Assembly: GCF_041146795.1 (NCBI RefSeq)
Contig: NC_135179.1
Span: 16,041,547 to 16,105,546 of the forward strand
Length of the DNA: 64,000 bases
DNA from: Maylandia zebra
Taxonomy: Eukaryota > Chordata > Actinopteri > Cichliformes > Cichlidae
Reading direction: 5' to 3'
Below, piece by piece: positions 37,010 to 47,410 of this stretch. How positions within the stretch are numbered: the first letter of the stretch is position 1; each line of letters begins with the position of its first letter. A program made the translations under genes and the position numbers. Under the pieces are notes generated by a model, which did not search any database, was not told where the DNA came from, and saw only the letters and a list, made by a program, of their open reading frames with translations.

Positions 37010-37345
37010 CTGCATCTTTGTTTCATCCTGGACACGATTCTGACACACACTAATCCTCAGCCTCCTTCCTTCCACTTAGCCTACAGTCTCAGGGTGCTAC
37101 ATCTTGGACTAAAACCCTCCGTGCATAGGACAGAGTCAGTGGCATCTAACTTCTCCTTTGGCCAGCTTATTAACCCAGCAGGGTATTTGATGACTGGCAG
37201 GGTGCAGGTGTTGATAGCCCAGGATTTTGTTCTTCCCATTCAGCTGAGTCCTCAAGACTTGCCTTACCCTCTGGAGGTATTTGGTGGTTGTGGCTTTCCT
37301 AGTAACTTCTTCATGGTTCCCATTTGCCTGTGAGATTCCACCTAG
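37010..37345 (-). mobile_element. LINE reverse transcriptase fragment (second copy)
   Basis: Duplicate of the fragment at 30810-31135, on the minus strand and with the same frame breaks. Its right neighbour (37335-37390) matches the sequence either side of the 31138-31876 transposon, showing the pre-insertion state. Confidence 0.45.
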
Positions 37346-37466
37346 CTAACCTCAATGTCTGCAATGTTCCCTTCTGGAAGTGCAGTCCCCTCAGTTTGTT
37401 ACCGTATGACTCAGGGCTGGACGGGGACAAAAATTCAATATGGCTAGTGGGCCATATATCTACATA

Positions 37467-37905
37467 TTAGATTAGATTAGATTAGATGAAACTTTATTAA
37501 TCCCTCGGGTGGGTTCCTCTGGGAAATCCAGTAGCAAAGCACCGAAAGAAGTTGCATGTTACAGATACATTAAGGGGAATGAGAGTAAGGATATAAGCAT
37601 AAATACACCATATATACACATATATAGATACGGAAAATACAATATGGATATATAGGATTGCTCATTTGAGTAAGTATATTGCACAGTGATTATTGCACAG
37701 TCAAATATAAGAAAAAAGACAAAACAAAAAACAAATATTGCAAATATTGCACAGTGTAGAAAAGCACCTACAACTCAGTTGTTCCCGCCCTCCCTTGTCC
37801 CCCTGTTTCTCCTCCCTCTCCCCTCCAGTGAGGAGTTAAACAGTCTGATGGCGTGTGGGACAAAGGAGTTTTTAAGTCTGTTGGTTTTTGACTTTGGGAG
37901 AAGAT
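37467..37905 (-). mobile_element. LINE 3' fragment with (TTAGA)n tail
   Basis: A (TAGAT)n tract at 37467-37488 is followed by AAACTTTATTAATCCC and, at 37800-37900, by sequence whose minus strand encodes a short L2-type reverse-transcriptase C-terminus (reverse of GTTAAACAGTCTGATGGCGT). The related sequence at about 31970-32000 is uninterrupted, so this is a recent insertion in the duplicated segment. Confidence 0.6.
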
Positions 37906-38642
37906 ACATATATCTATGCATTTCATTTTGTTTGACAGGTTTTAATCAGGTTGGTACAGTTGCTGTTATTTATTTCTTAGTTGCATTGCAGCATGTGACA
38001 ATTAAAAATTACACTTTAGCTGTTAGCAGTGGCTCATGCTCAAAGTAGCCATTCATTTAACCCAAATCCTTGAATCTCTCATATCCTATTTATGTTCCTC
38101 CATCTATACTCTTACTCTTTGATTTCATCTTCCTTCATCTCTTTCTCACTTCTCTACAGCTGGTGCTCCAGCAGCAGCCTTCTGTGACTGTTGTGGTCGC
38201 AAATTTTGAAGCCATCATGATAACCTTATCTTCACCAGCGATTTGGAGGTCCAGCTTTTTTTTTTTTTTTTTTTTTTTAGATCCAATTGAAATCAATGCA
38301 TTGAAAATGATTCTGTGGGAAAAGAGTAGTATTCTTGGAACAGTTTAATACACTGCATCATATGAACAGGAGGAAAAATACATACAAACATTTTACCTGA
38401 GAATTAAATAGCAGAAAGCAAGCAAAGCAAAACCCCAGGGTGTACAGGTTTAAGCGCATGCAGATTGGGACCAACCCCACCGGACAGATAGCAGTAAAAA
38501 AAGCTCAGAGGGTTTTCCCAGGTCCTCTTTTAAAGGTGCCAGTAGTCCCACCTCCTGCTGCTGAGTAAGTTTCCCATGCGGCCAAAAACAGTAGGTGCAG
38601 GGTCAAGTATGGGCCAGGGCCATTTCCCAGAGGGGCACCCTT
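37906..38642. other. Intergenic sequence in the receptor cluster
   Basis: The first part (to about 38170) duplicates 31990-32230. A 21-base poly-T run follows at about 38258-38278. The remainder to 38642 shows no recognised exon or element. Confidence 0.4.
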
Positions 38643-39352
38643 AGGCTACGTTCACACTGCAGGTCTTAATGCTCAATTCCGATTTTTTGATCAAATCCGA
38701 TTTTTTTTGTCTGCTCGTTCACACTACAAATAAAATGCGACAGCAAACGCTCTCTAGTGTGAACGCTCAGAGCGGCCCGCATGCGCAAAAGAAGACGTCA
38801 CACACAACGCGCTCTGTTTAGACCCAGAGCAAACAATATTGTTTGACTGATGGCCCTTAATATAAAGACTTCGGACTTTACGTTTCCCAATTTTTGCTTT
38901 AAGTTATTTTGTTATTCACATAATAATGTAAATAACCTAATAATTATCCTTATTGCTGTTTTAGAGAGGAGCGGTGCTTCAAAGGATAGCTGCAGATTTC
39001 TGTCAGAATCTGCAGATTATGTACAAATAAAATGTTTACGTTTCTCCAACGTTGTCTTCCCAGCAGTTTCACCGGATGGCTAGGAAGCGTTCGCGATGTC
39101 GTCTCGGTCGCTGATAATTGGCGTCTGTCTTGTGTCGGTGACGTAAAAGACGGATTTAATGCGACATGACCATTCACACAGCAGTCGCTTTCTGAAACAT
39201 CGGATATGTACCACATACGAAAGTGACCCAGATCGGATTTGAAAATATCGGATTTGTGCCGTTCACACTGTCATACCATGATCGGATATGGGTCGCATAG
39301 GGTCAAAAAAATCGGATTTGATGCGCTTTCGCCTGCAGTGTGAACATAGCCC
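38643..39352. mobile_element. Non-autonomous DNA transposon, copy 2
   Basis: Second member of the family at 31138-31876: left end GGCTACGTTCACACTGCAGG, right end CTGCAGTGTGAACATAGCC, with the same interior in the same orientation. Shorter than copy 1 by about 30 bases through small deletions. No transposase; target duplication unclear. Confidence 0.75.
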
Positions 39353-39706
39353 AAGTTTAACCATTTGCTTTGTCTTCTGACAGTAGGTCAAAACATAGTG
39401 TGGTGGCAGATTTCTTTTCTCATGTATTAATCACATATTTCAACTATATCACTTTAGTATAGTAAGAGTACTCCTGTCACCAGTTTGTTTGCATGTGGAA
39501 TGTCATCATAAGTGGGGCCCAAGTTTTATTGCACCTTCACAGCAGACTCATTTTCCTCTTGAGGACTCTGGACATCCTGTTGCAGATGAGGTGACGGTTG
39601 GTCGGAGCTTTTCTTACACTGAACAGTTAAGGATCTGCTAATAATTGATCTGCTGTGGAATGTTCTTTGTTTAAGAGTGTCTGTGTCTGCGTATATAAGA
39701 TGTAAG
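39353..39706. other. Flank left of the inverted-LTR retrovirus
   Basis: No coding exon or repeat recognised. It ends in the 5-bp target duplication GGCGG at 39707-39711. Confidence 0.4.
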
Positions 39707-39711
39707 GGCGG

Positions 39712-40378
39712 TGTTAGGTATTTTAGTACCATGGTAGCATTTACTGGATATTGTTTTATAGTGACATTATACAGGAAAACTCTGTCATTCAATAAGGCCC
39801 CTTTGTTTTAGTTATTTTTCTCTTTGACCCAAGAATTGATGTGTGAGAATCACAGGCTGGTACAAGGTTGAAATACCACAGAGATCACTCCCTCAGCTAC
39901 ATTAGTTTCTTAATCTCTTAGGAGATGTTGAAGGCCAGATGGTTTGTTTCAGAATTCACTAATGAAAGAACTCTTTATTTTGTGCCTTGAAAATATGTCG
40001 CTAAGATAATCACAATTGTAGCTGAACTGATAAACTACACAAAGGATGCTTCTTCACCCAAGGGCAGGAAGACGCTCCCTTATCTTGGTCTGTACTGGTT
40101 TAAACTGATAATCTGCTGTCTCATGAATTTTACCCTCTATATAAACTGTTGTACTTGTGAATAAAGTTGAGTCAATTTGGGAAGACAACCTGAAGCAGTC
40201 TCTGTTTTCTTGTTCTCCCAAGCTGCTCCCGAGCTCGTACTAACACGCTGAATGGCATGCTTGAATGTTGCTTGAGAATATATTTGACTGTGTTACAGAC
40301 TAAGGGACATTCTCTGCTGATAGGTGAAGGTACATTCTCTGCTGATAGACGTCCACGCCTCGGAGGAAGTCGATCCAC
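39712..40378 (+). repeat. Retroviral LTR, left copy (truncated at its 3' end)
   Basis: Reverse-complement duplicate of the right LTR, with TGTTAGGTATTTTAG at its start, TATATAAAC near 40138-40146 and AATAAAG near 40159. It lacks roughly the last 33 bases of the right copy and a 5-base CGCCT insertion present there. Confidence 0.85.
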
Positions 40379-41467
40379 CACAGTAAAATGTGTGGCTGTT
40401 GCTGGAATACCTGTCAGTATGCTGGGGACATCTGGGACAAGAGGAGGTAGAGGCATAATGACTGCATTAATTTGCCTTAAGTCTTGTGTGAAACGCCATA
40501 CGCCAGGTTTGTTAGGCTTTGGCACAGGATTGACAGGAGTGTTATATGGAGATACTGTGGGCTTTATTACTCCAGCTGTCAATAAATCTCCTATGATGAT
40601 GTCTAAGGCTGCGGCTTTTTCAGCGGAAATGGGATATTGCTTGACATATACTTGCTTGTTGTTTTTCAGCTGAGCATGATAAGGTGTACAGTCAATAAAT
40701 CCTACATCATTCTCACCTCTTGACCATAATGTCATGTTCTGATATTCAGCTGGCAATGTGACAGCAGAGATAGTACAGTGTATGGGGTAGGTTAGATCTA
40801 TGTGTCGACATGGTGCAGTAATGTCATAACCTATGTCTGAGTTATGTGACAAAACCACTGTTTTATCTTCACTGGTGTGAGCAGTTATCATGTTGTTAAA
40901 CAGTGTGAGAGAAACAAAAGTGTGGCTCCCAGATGTGGGATTACCTGGTAGTGGTATTTGTACACGTTTTTGGCACAGTGTGTGACGTGGAATACCGGAC
41001 AAAAGGATGTTGAGTTCATTCTCTGCTGAGGCGTCCAGCTGACACAGAGGCTGTTCCTTCTCCATGGTGTCGGTGCAAAGGGCAGAGAAAACATAGCTGT
41101 TATCAGTATCTGCAAACATTTCACCCTTTGTGTTAAATGAAATACACAAGTTCATTTTTGCCATTAAATCTCTGCCTAATAGATTCACAGGCGAGTTTGG
41201 AATAATTATGAATGGATGATATGTAATTTCATCTGGTTTTGGGCCCCAGCGTGTCTTTAGAGAATGAGTTTTGGGGCATTGCACTAGAGTTCCGTTTATT
41301 CCCATGGTGTTGATGCACACAGAGGAAACAGGCCCACTATAGAATTTTCCAGACAGTGAACTTTTAGTGGCTCCACTGTCAACTAAAAAAGAATAAATCT
41401 TTTCACCTATTTCTATATCTAACATGGGCAAGCTTTCTGTGTTACGGGACAATTGCAAATGCAGCAT
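40172..41467 (-). pseudogene. Retroviral pro-pol fragment, truncated in reverse transcriptase
   Basis: The open frame encodes an aspartic protease with the active-site FLVDSGATKSS, a linker, and the first part of reverse transcriptase: PVPKPNKPGVWRFTQDLRQIN and, shortly after, THFTVVD. At that point the sequence leaves pol and runs into inverted LTR, so the last roughly 65 codons are not viral protein. The catalytic YxDD region, RNase H and integrase are absent. The style of the RT entry region is retroviral rather than gypsy-like, in my judgement. Confidence 0.8.
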
Positions 41468-41512
41468 CGTGTGTAGTGCTTCACACTGTCCCTTATCCTC
41501 ACCTGGGCCTCC

Positions 41513-42379
41513 CTATTGTCGGTCCAGCCTTTCGTTATCATATGGGTGGGGATTAAAATGTGGATTATAAGGTTGCTGCCGAAGTGCAAAGGGGCCATTA
41601 TTTTGATGTGATTCCTGTCTGCGTTGCCAGTTAACTTGTCTGGAAGAGCTCTGCTGACGCCTAGTGGCAGGAGCTGGTCCTGTGTTTTGTGGTTGAGACC
41701 CACGTGCTGCTGATTTGCATTCCCTCCTCCAGTGCCCTATTTTTCCACAGTAAAAACATACGTCTCCACTCCTATCTCTCCTTCTGAGATCTCCCTGCTG
41801 CGCTTGTTGAGGGGGCGGGGCCCCTGCATACATCATTTTCTCACTTTCCTCTGAGCCTTCAACATCAAAATTTAACATCATTCTAACATTTTTAGCCTTC
41901 GTGCTGTTGGGAAAAAGATCTGCACCGGCTTTCGTTTTGACAAGTGTGATAAAGTTCTTTATCTTCATGTCATAGAGATTATCAGTGGCAGTCAGCTTCA
42001 ATAGTTGTGAACATTCTGGATGAATATTGTTTAAGAATGTTGTTATGAAAATCTGATCATTTCCACCTTCAGGCATGCATGCCTCATTAGTCCAGCAGTG
42101 CATGAAACGTTTCATAAACACTAGAATAAATTCATCTGGCTTTTGCTTGCACATGGTTACTGCATTTAAATCGATTTTATCTCTAGACATTGTGAGCAGA
42201 AATTTCTTTAGATTTTGAAAAAAGGCTGTGATTTTGTCATCGTTTATCCACAAAAACGAGGTGGTGTTGGCTGCTTGGTCATTTTTAGGGTCTAGTTCCT
42301 CTACTTCTTCAATAAGCTGAGATTCAGTCACACCTGGGATTCGTTGACATAATATATATCTATAATCAGGCCCACCCAA
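41513..42379 (-). pseudogene. Retroviral gag fragment with zinc knuckle
   Basis: A 288-codon open frame. The N-terminal two thirds looks like a capsid C-terminal region; near the end is one CCHC zinc knuckle, CFYCGKIGHWRREC (C-x2-C-x4-H-x4-C), within an Arg/Gln-rich nucleocapsid-like tail. The usual matrix portion and an N-terminal start are missing or not recognisable; sequence between 42380 and 42920 is leader with no long frame. The pro-pol frame follows after a stop and frame change. Confidence 0.8.
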
Positions 42380-42940
42380 GTGGTGGTCCGCTATTTGTGA
42401 TTTTATATTTTATTTTTTTCGGTTTTACAGTTAATTTTGATTTTTTATCGGACCCGTCTAAGGTCTTTGAATTATTCTGACCCATGGTCAGTGATTTCCA
42501 GAGGGGTTTAGACGCTTGAAGGATTTAAGTTAGTTTTATTTTGCTGTGGCACACCTGAGGTTACTTGATTTTTTGCTAGCAATTTTATCTTTTTAGTGAG
42601 CAACTTCTCACTTTTTAACGAGCAACTTCTCGTTTTATGACCACAGGCAACTTCCTGTGTCCTTTCTGCTGGTGAGCAACTTCTTAGTTTATGACAGCAG
42701 GCAACTTCCTGTGTCCTTTCTGCTTTTATTTACAAAACAACAGGCAACTTCCTGTGTTTCTATGTGGGCCACTAAAGAAGGCTCCTCAGTGTATCCCACT
42801 TGTTACTATGTGGGCCACTGAAGAAGGCCTCGTCAGCGTATCCCGTTTCTATGTGGATCACTGAGAAAGGCATAACACAGTCTTATAAAATAAAAGACAC
42901 GTGCCTACCTTCGTCAGGATCCCACTTCTGACACCAAAAT
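42380..42940 (-). other. Retroviral leader and primer-binding-site region
   Basis: Reading on the minus strand, the right LTR is followed directly by TTGGTGTCAGAAGTGGGATC (about 42918-42938), a tRNA-primer-type site. Beyond it lie three or four diverged repeats of GGCAACTTCCTGTGTCCTTTC-like words (42600-42760) and (GTGGGCCACT)-type words (42760-42860) of unknown meaning. Confidence 0.6.
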
Positions 42941-43640
42941 TGAAGGAAACGGTTTCCAGGGCCTAATCCGTGGATCGACTTCCTCCGAGGCGTGGACGTC
43001 TATCAGCAGAGAATGTACCTTCACCTATCAGCAGAGAATGTCCCTTAGTCTGTAACACAGTCAAATATATTCTCAAGCAACATTCAAGCATGCCATTCAG
43101 CGTGTTAGTACGAGCTCGGGAGCAGCTTGGGAGAACAAGAAAACAGAGACTGCTTCAGGTTGTCTTCCCAAATTGACTCAACTTTATTCACAAGTACAAC
43201 AGTTTATATAGAGGGTAAAATTCATGAGACAGCAGATTATCAGTTTAAACCAGTACAGACCAAGATAAGGGAGCGTCTTCCTGCCCTTGGGTGAAGAAGC
43301 ATCCTTTGTGTAGTTTATCAGTTCAGCTACAATTGTGATTATCTCAGCGACATATTTTCAAGGCACAAAATAAAGAGTTCTTTCATTAGTGAATTCTGAA
43401 ACAAACCATCTGGCCTTCAACAGGCGTCTCCTAAGAGATTAAGAAACTAATGTAGCTGAGGGAGTGATCTCTGTGGTATTTCAACCTTGTACCAGCCTGT
43501 GATTCTCACACATCAATTCTTGGGTCAAAGAGAAAAATAACTAAAACAAAGGGGCCTTATTGAATGACAGAGTTTTCCTGTATAATGTCACTATAAAACA
43601 ATATCCAGTAAATGCTACCATGGTACTAAAATACCTAACA
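42941..43640 (-). repeat. Retroviral 5' LTR, right copy
   Basis: 700 bases in minus orientation, beginning TGTTAGG at 43640 and ending CA at 42941. TATATAAAC and AATAAAG occupy the same relative places as in the left copy. It lies in the proper place for the 5' LTR of the minus-strand gag and pro-pol. Confidence 0.85.
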
Positions 43641-43645
43641 GGCGG

Positions 43646-44532
43646 TGGCCACAATTCAGAGATGGTCCTGGTGTTTCACTGGGATGTTCTCTCCACACTG
43701 CAATGTGTTTATTAAACCCAATTCAAATCAAGCTCACTGGTTGTGTTGCAGGTTATTGTTAAATTTTCCACAACAATAGTCAAAGGTCACACATTAGTAC
43801 AGCAAATAGCATAGTTTCTTGTGATAATCTTACGATATACATGTGTATAATACTTCACCTGACTACATCAAATATATGGGTTAAATGCTTTATATAGTGA
43901 TAAACACTCCAGTGTGGGTTAATATATATTGTGTGTTCGTGTGTGTGTGTACTTGATCACATAATCTTTACAGTGATTTCATGATGTTGTTTTCAGTATC
44001 TCTGTTACCATGTTACTATTTTCTAAGAGACATGTTTTTGAATGTGCTGCATGAAAAACGTTTATTGTGCGTGGGTGCGTGTCAAGGAAAAACATCTCGT
44101 GCCTAAGACTCTACATACAAAGTTACAGTATATGTTCAATGCAGATATATAGTGTATATAGGTATACATGTCATACAAAAATCCACCACATTATGAGACC
44201 TGGTTACGAGGTGTTACTGGTACTACTGTTCACCATGCGGTAACAGCCCCACAGCTAACAAGTCAGTAAATTTGACACACTATTATTAGCTTACTTTTTG
44301 TTGTTTTCTCTCAGTTTTCAAGCTCCACCTTTTCGCCACTTCTTCCAAACTAAAGTTTTCCTACAACGTGCATAAGCGCACAGTGAAGATAGGGGAGGGG
44401 CTGGTCCTTTGTCAGCTCACTTTTGTGAAGTGTTTTACATAGGAGGAAGAGTGATTGCAACTGCAGTGGCAGTGACATACTTAGGGTTGAAAAATAGGAA
44501 GTTTATACGGTTTTGTCTGCTCACTTATCAAT
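43646..44532. other. Spacer and duplicated upstream region of receptor unit C
   Basis: 43646-44190 is non-coding and AT-rich with a short GTGTGT run. From 44195 the sequence matches the unit B upstream region (from about 32250) up to the signal exon, with a 30-base deletion near 44500. Confidence 0.55.
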
Positions 44533-46332
44533 ATGGCTCTCTGTCTCAGGATTATTTATATCATCACTGGACTAACAGGTATGTGGCAGGGGCTTTTAAA
44601 AATTGCTTAGCATCTCTGTTGATTTTCAATTTCCAATAGTATTAATTTGTAATTTGTAATAACTTACCAAAAGAGATTTTATTTTATTAGCAAAACATTT
44701 AATTCTGAAAACATGTAGATAATCAACAGAACTATTCTATTAAAATGTGCATTTGTTTCTTTGCAGGAGTTCACAGCATAACTACAGTCAGTAAAGTATC
44801 AGTGAAAACTGGGAAATCTATCTCCATCCCATGTCTCTATGAGTCCAAATACAGAAACCATGTGAAGTACTTGTGTGAAGGATCTAAATGGAGATCCTGC
44901 AACGATGTAGTAAAAACAAACACAGCAGACCCTTCAGGAAAATATTCAATCTCTGATGATAAAAACCAATTTTTTTTTACTGTAGCTATAAACAATCTGA
45001 CAAATGAAAACACTGATTACTGGTGTGTGGTGGAGATTAATAATGGACCGGATTATGGAAAGCATTTTCAACTGTCAGTTACCAGTGGTGAGGTTCCATC
45101 TTTGTTAACATTTTAAAGTGGTTGTTATTAAAAGTTAATAGAAATAGACGTGAAGTCTAAATTGCCAATGGTTTTTCACATCTGTAATTTTTTTCCTTCT
45201 ATCCACTCATTACTTTATTTATTTTAATGTTTGTCCTTGAAGGGACCCCCAGTCTCTATGTGGATCATCAGATGATTACAGGATACATTGGAGAAAGCAT
45301 AACCATCAGATGTCACCACAGTAACTCTGGAGAAATGAAGTGGTGCAGGCTGGGCAGGAACTGTGTGACAGGATCATCTGGATCCATAGATGGAACAACA
45401 GTGACCACTTATATGAGCAAACCAAATGTTTTCACAGTGACAATGAGTGGACTACAGTCAGAGGACAGTGGCTGGTATTGGTGTGCAAAAGAGGACATTC
45501 AGATACCAGTATATTTAACTGTTACTGAGAAACCAATCACCAGTGAGTACTGCAAGTAATTATGAACTTGGCACATGTATCAATTCCAGCCATTTATAAA
45601 TGTTAGTACTCTCAGAGATATTAGGTCAATCATTGTTACAGTACTCTAGTACTGACTGTTGTTTTGTTGAATTATAGCTACTGCCCATACTTGTACTGGA
45701 GATGGAACAGTTACCACATTAAAAAATAAACAACAAAGGTCAGATATGTTTTATATTTGCAGTAGATTTAGCGACAGAACTGTTCTTTTGTCTAAAAATC
45801 TTTTACAGCTGAATATAATTATTATGCTAAACTAAATTATGTGTTTTCAAACTGCATGTTGCAGAGCTTCATTTGACCTCAAGATCCTCATCATCCGTCT
45901 GAGTGTGTTGATCTTTATTGTAATTGTGGTGTTGTTCATCTGGTTAATACTGAGACACAGTAAGTCTTGTTAAACTTTGATTGAAATCCAAACAATATTT
46001 ACTTCAAAATCTTGAAACTGCATTAGGATTTATTCTGCATTGTTAACATAGAGTCTGTAACAGGTGCTTTGTTTTTTTGTAGAGCAGAGAAAAGCAGACT
46101 CATCAGCCACAGCAATGGTAAGTTATATTGATTTGTGTTCATCTGGACACAGCGTCCAGATTCAACTCTCTGGGATAATCTCCATATTATAAACATATTA
46201 TAAAGGCTCTGTATGAAAAGAGTTTGGAGTAACCAGGCTGACACCTTTCAATCTTTCACTAAATTACATTTTGTTTATCCTACACAGGTGGACCAGGAAG
46301 TAATATACGCCAATGTGGGAAACATTAGATGA
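44533..46332 (+). CDS. CD300/pIgR-like receptor, unit C (tail cut by a LINE)
   Basis: Seven exons: 44533-44578, 44767-45087, 45243-45542, 45678-45738, 45865-45959, 46083-46117, 46288-46332, coding 300 residues. Signal, D1, D2, stalk and membrane exons are nearly identical to unit B. D1 differs from B at only a few residues, and the membrane exon has IIRLSVL where B has IIPLSVL. The VAYAEV exon of B is missing: after the 46117 donor, sequence jumps to the intron before the next tail exon. That exon keeps VIYANV (Y293) but a LINE inserted after NIR gives an immediate TGA (46330-46332). The protein would carry one ITIM-like motif. An in-phase skip to 47357 would remove all functional motifs because the tyrosine there is Cys. 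Could be a gene in decay. Confidence 0.72.
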
Positions 46333-47027
46333 CTCTGCGGTGGTTGGATGCATCAGCAGGGATGATGAGACAGAGTACCGGACTGTGGTCGACTCCTTTG
46401 TCACGTGTTGTGAGCAGAATCATCTGCAACTCAACGTGGCAAAGACCAAGGAATTGATAGTGGACTTCAGGAAGACCAGGAAACACTTGACCCCTGTTTC
46501 AATCCAGGGGGTCAGTGTTGACATTGTGGAGGACTATAAATACCTTGGAGTTCACATTGACAATAAACTGGACTGGGCTAAAAACACCACAGCACTTTAC
46601 AGGAAGGGCCAGAGTCGTCTCTATTTTTTGAGGCGACTGAGGTCCTTCAACATCTGCCAGAAAATGCTCAGGATTTTCTACGAGTCTGTTGTGGCCAGTG
46701 CGATCCTCTATGCTGTTGCATGCTGGGGGAGCAGGCTGAGGGTAGCAGATGCCAACAGACTCAATAAACTAATCTGTAAGGCCAGTGATGTTGTGGGGAT
46801 GGAGCTGGACTCCCTCAAGGTGGTGTCGGAGAGGCGGATGTTGTCCAAAATAAAGACAATGTTGGATAACACCTCCCACCCACTCCATGACATGCTGGTC
46901 AGTCACAGGAGCACGTCCAGTGAGAGACTGAGATTACCGAAAAGCACCACTGAACGACACAGGAAATCTTTCCTGCCTGTGGCCTTCCCCCAGGGATCAA
47001 TAAAGTATTCTGATTCTGATTCTGATT
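46329..47027 (+). mobile_element. LINE insertion in unit C tail exon (L2-type RT C-terminus)
   Basis: A 5'-truncated non-LTR element in the sense direction. One open frame to 47029 encodes the distal reverse transcriptase: DDSAVVGCISRDDETEYR, HLQLNVAKTKELIVDFRK, DYKYLGVHIDNKLDW, ILYAVACWGS and a C-terminal region rich in Arg and Ser. It ends in CCCCAGGGATCAATAAAG and three TTCTGA units. Exon sequence resumes with TAGAAGAAAATCACC, so ATTAG is a possible short target duplication. Its AATAAA (46999-47004) could polyadenylate the unit C transcript. Confidence 0.85.
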
Positions 47028-47410
47028 AGAAGAAAATCACCTGAGGTAACCCTAACATACTACAACTATACATTTGTATTTGAGTATAAGCAGACTTTAA
47101 CTTTTTTTTCTTAAAGAATGACACGACTGTAAAGTGTTCTGTTTCCACTCCTTTTGTTTGTTCAGTTGTTACCATAAAGAAACAAGAGGGTAAATATTAA
47201 AAGACCTGAAACCAAACACACACGATTTCTCACATACTGTTTCTCTCTTTTCAAATAATTTAGCTCATTGTCCTCATAAGACATGATTCGCTTTAAATTT
47301 GGTCACCTTGGTCTTTGCTTTTTCTTTCTAATCGTCATATTTGTTTCTGTTCTCAGGGTGAGGCAAAAGACACAGAAGTTACATGCAGCACATTAGCCAA
47401 TCACTACTGA
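47028..47410 (+). pseudogene. Leftover tail exons of unit C
   Basis: After the LINE, the remainder of the VIYANV exon (AGAAGAAAATCACCTGAG) and its donor are present. Next comes an exon half that lost its acceptor and ITIM, as in unit B's duplicate (GTTCAGTTGTTACCATAAAG at about 47159), then a terminal exon at 47357-47410 with TGC in place of the Tyr codon (VTCSTL). All of this lies beyond the stop. Confidence 0.7.

Larger units (their letters stand above)
39712..43640 (-). mobile_element. Rearranged endogenous retrovirus with inverted LTRs
   Basis: A 3.9-kb element bounded by GGCGG at 39707-39711 and 43641-43645. The right LTR (42941-43640) is in minus orientation and followed by a primer-binding-site-like stretch, then gag and pro-pol on the minus strand. 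The left LTR copy (39712-40378) is in plus orientation, so both outer ends are U3 ends starting TGTTAGG. The junction at about 40370-40380 joins early reverse transcriptase to LTR sequence through a short shared string (GTGGATCGA). No further pol, integrase or env remains. The element cannot be a standard provirus. Confidence 0.85.

Noticed and set aside
40257-40673. Plus-strand frame of 138 codons over retroviral pol
   Set aside because: It is antisense to the protease/RT frame and the LTR and has no domain.
42970-43176. 68-codon frame in the right LTR matching the end of the pol frame
   Set aside because: It is LTR sequence; the match arises because the left LTR copy was fused into the pol frame.
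46313-47029. 238-codon frame as a novel receptor-fused protein
   Set aside because: It is the reverse-transcriptase C-terminus of the LINE, out of frame with the receptor exon, which stops at 46332.
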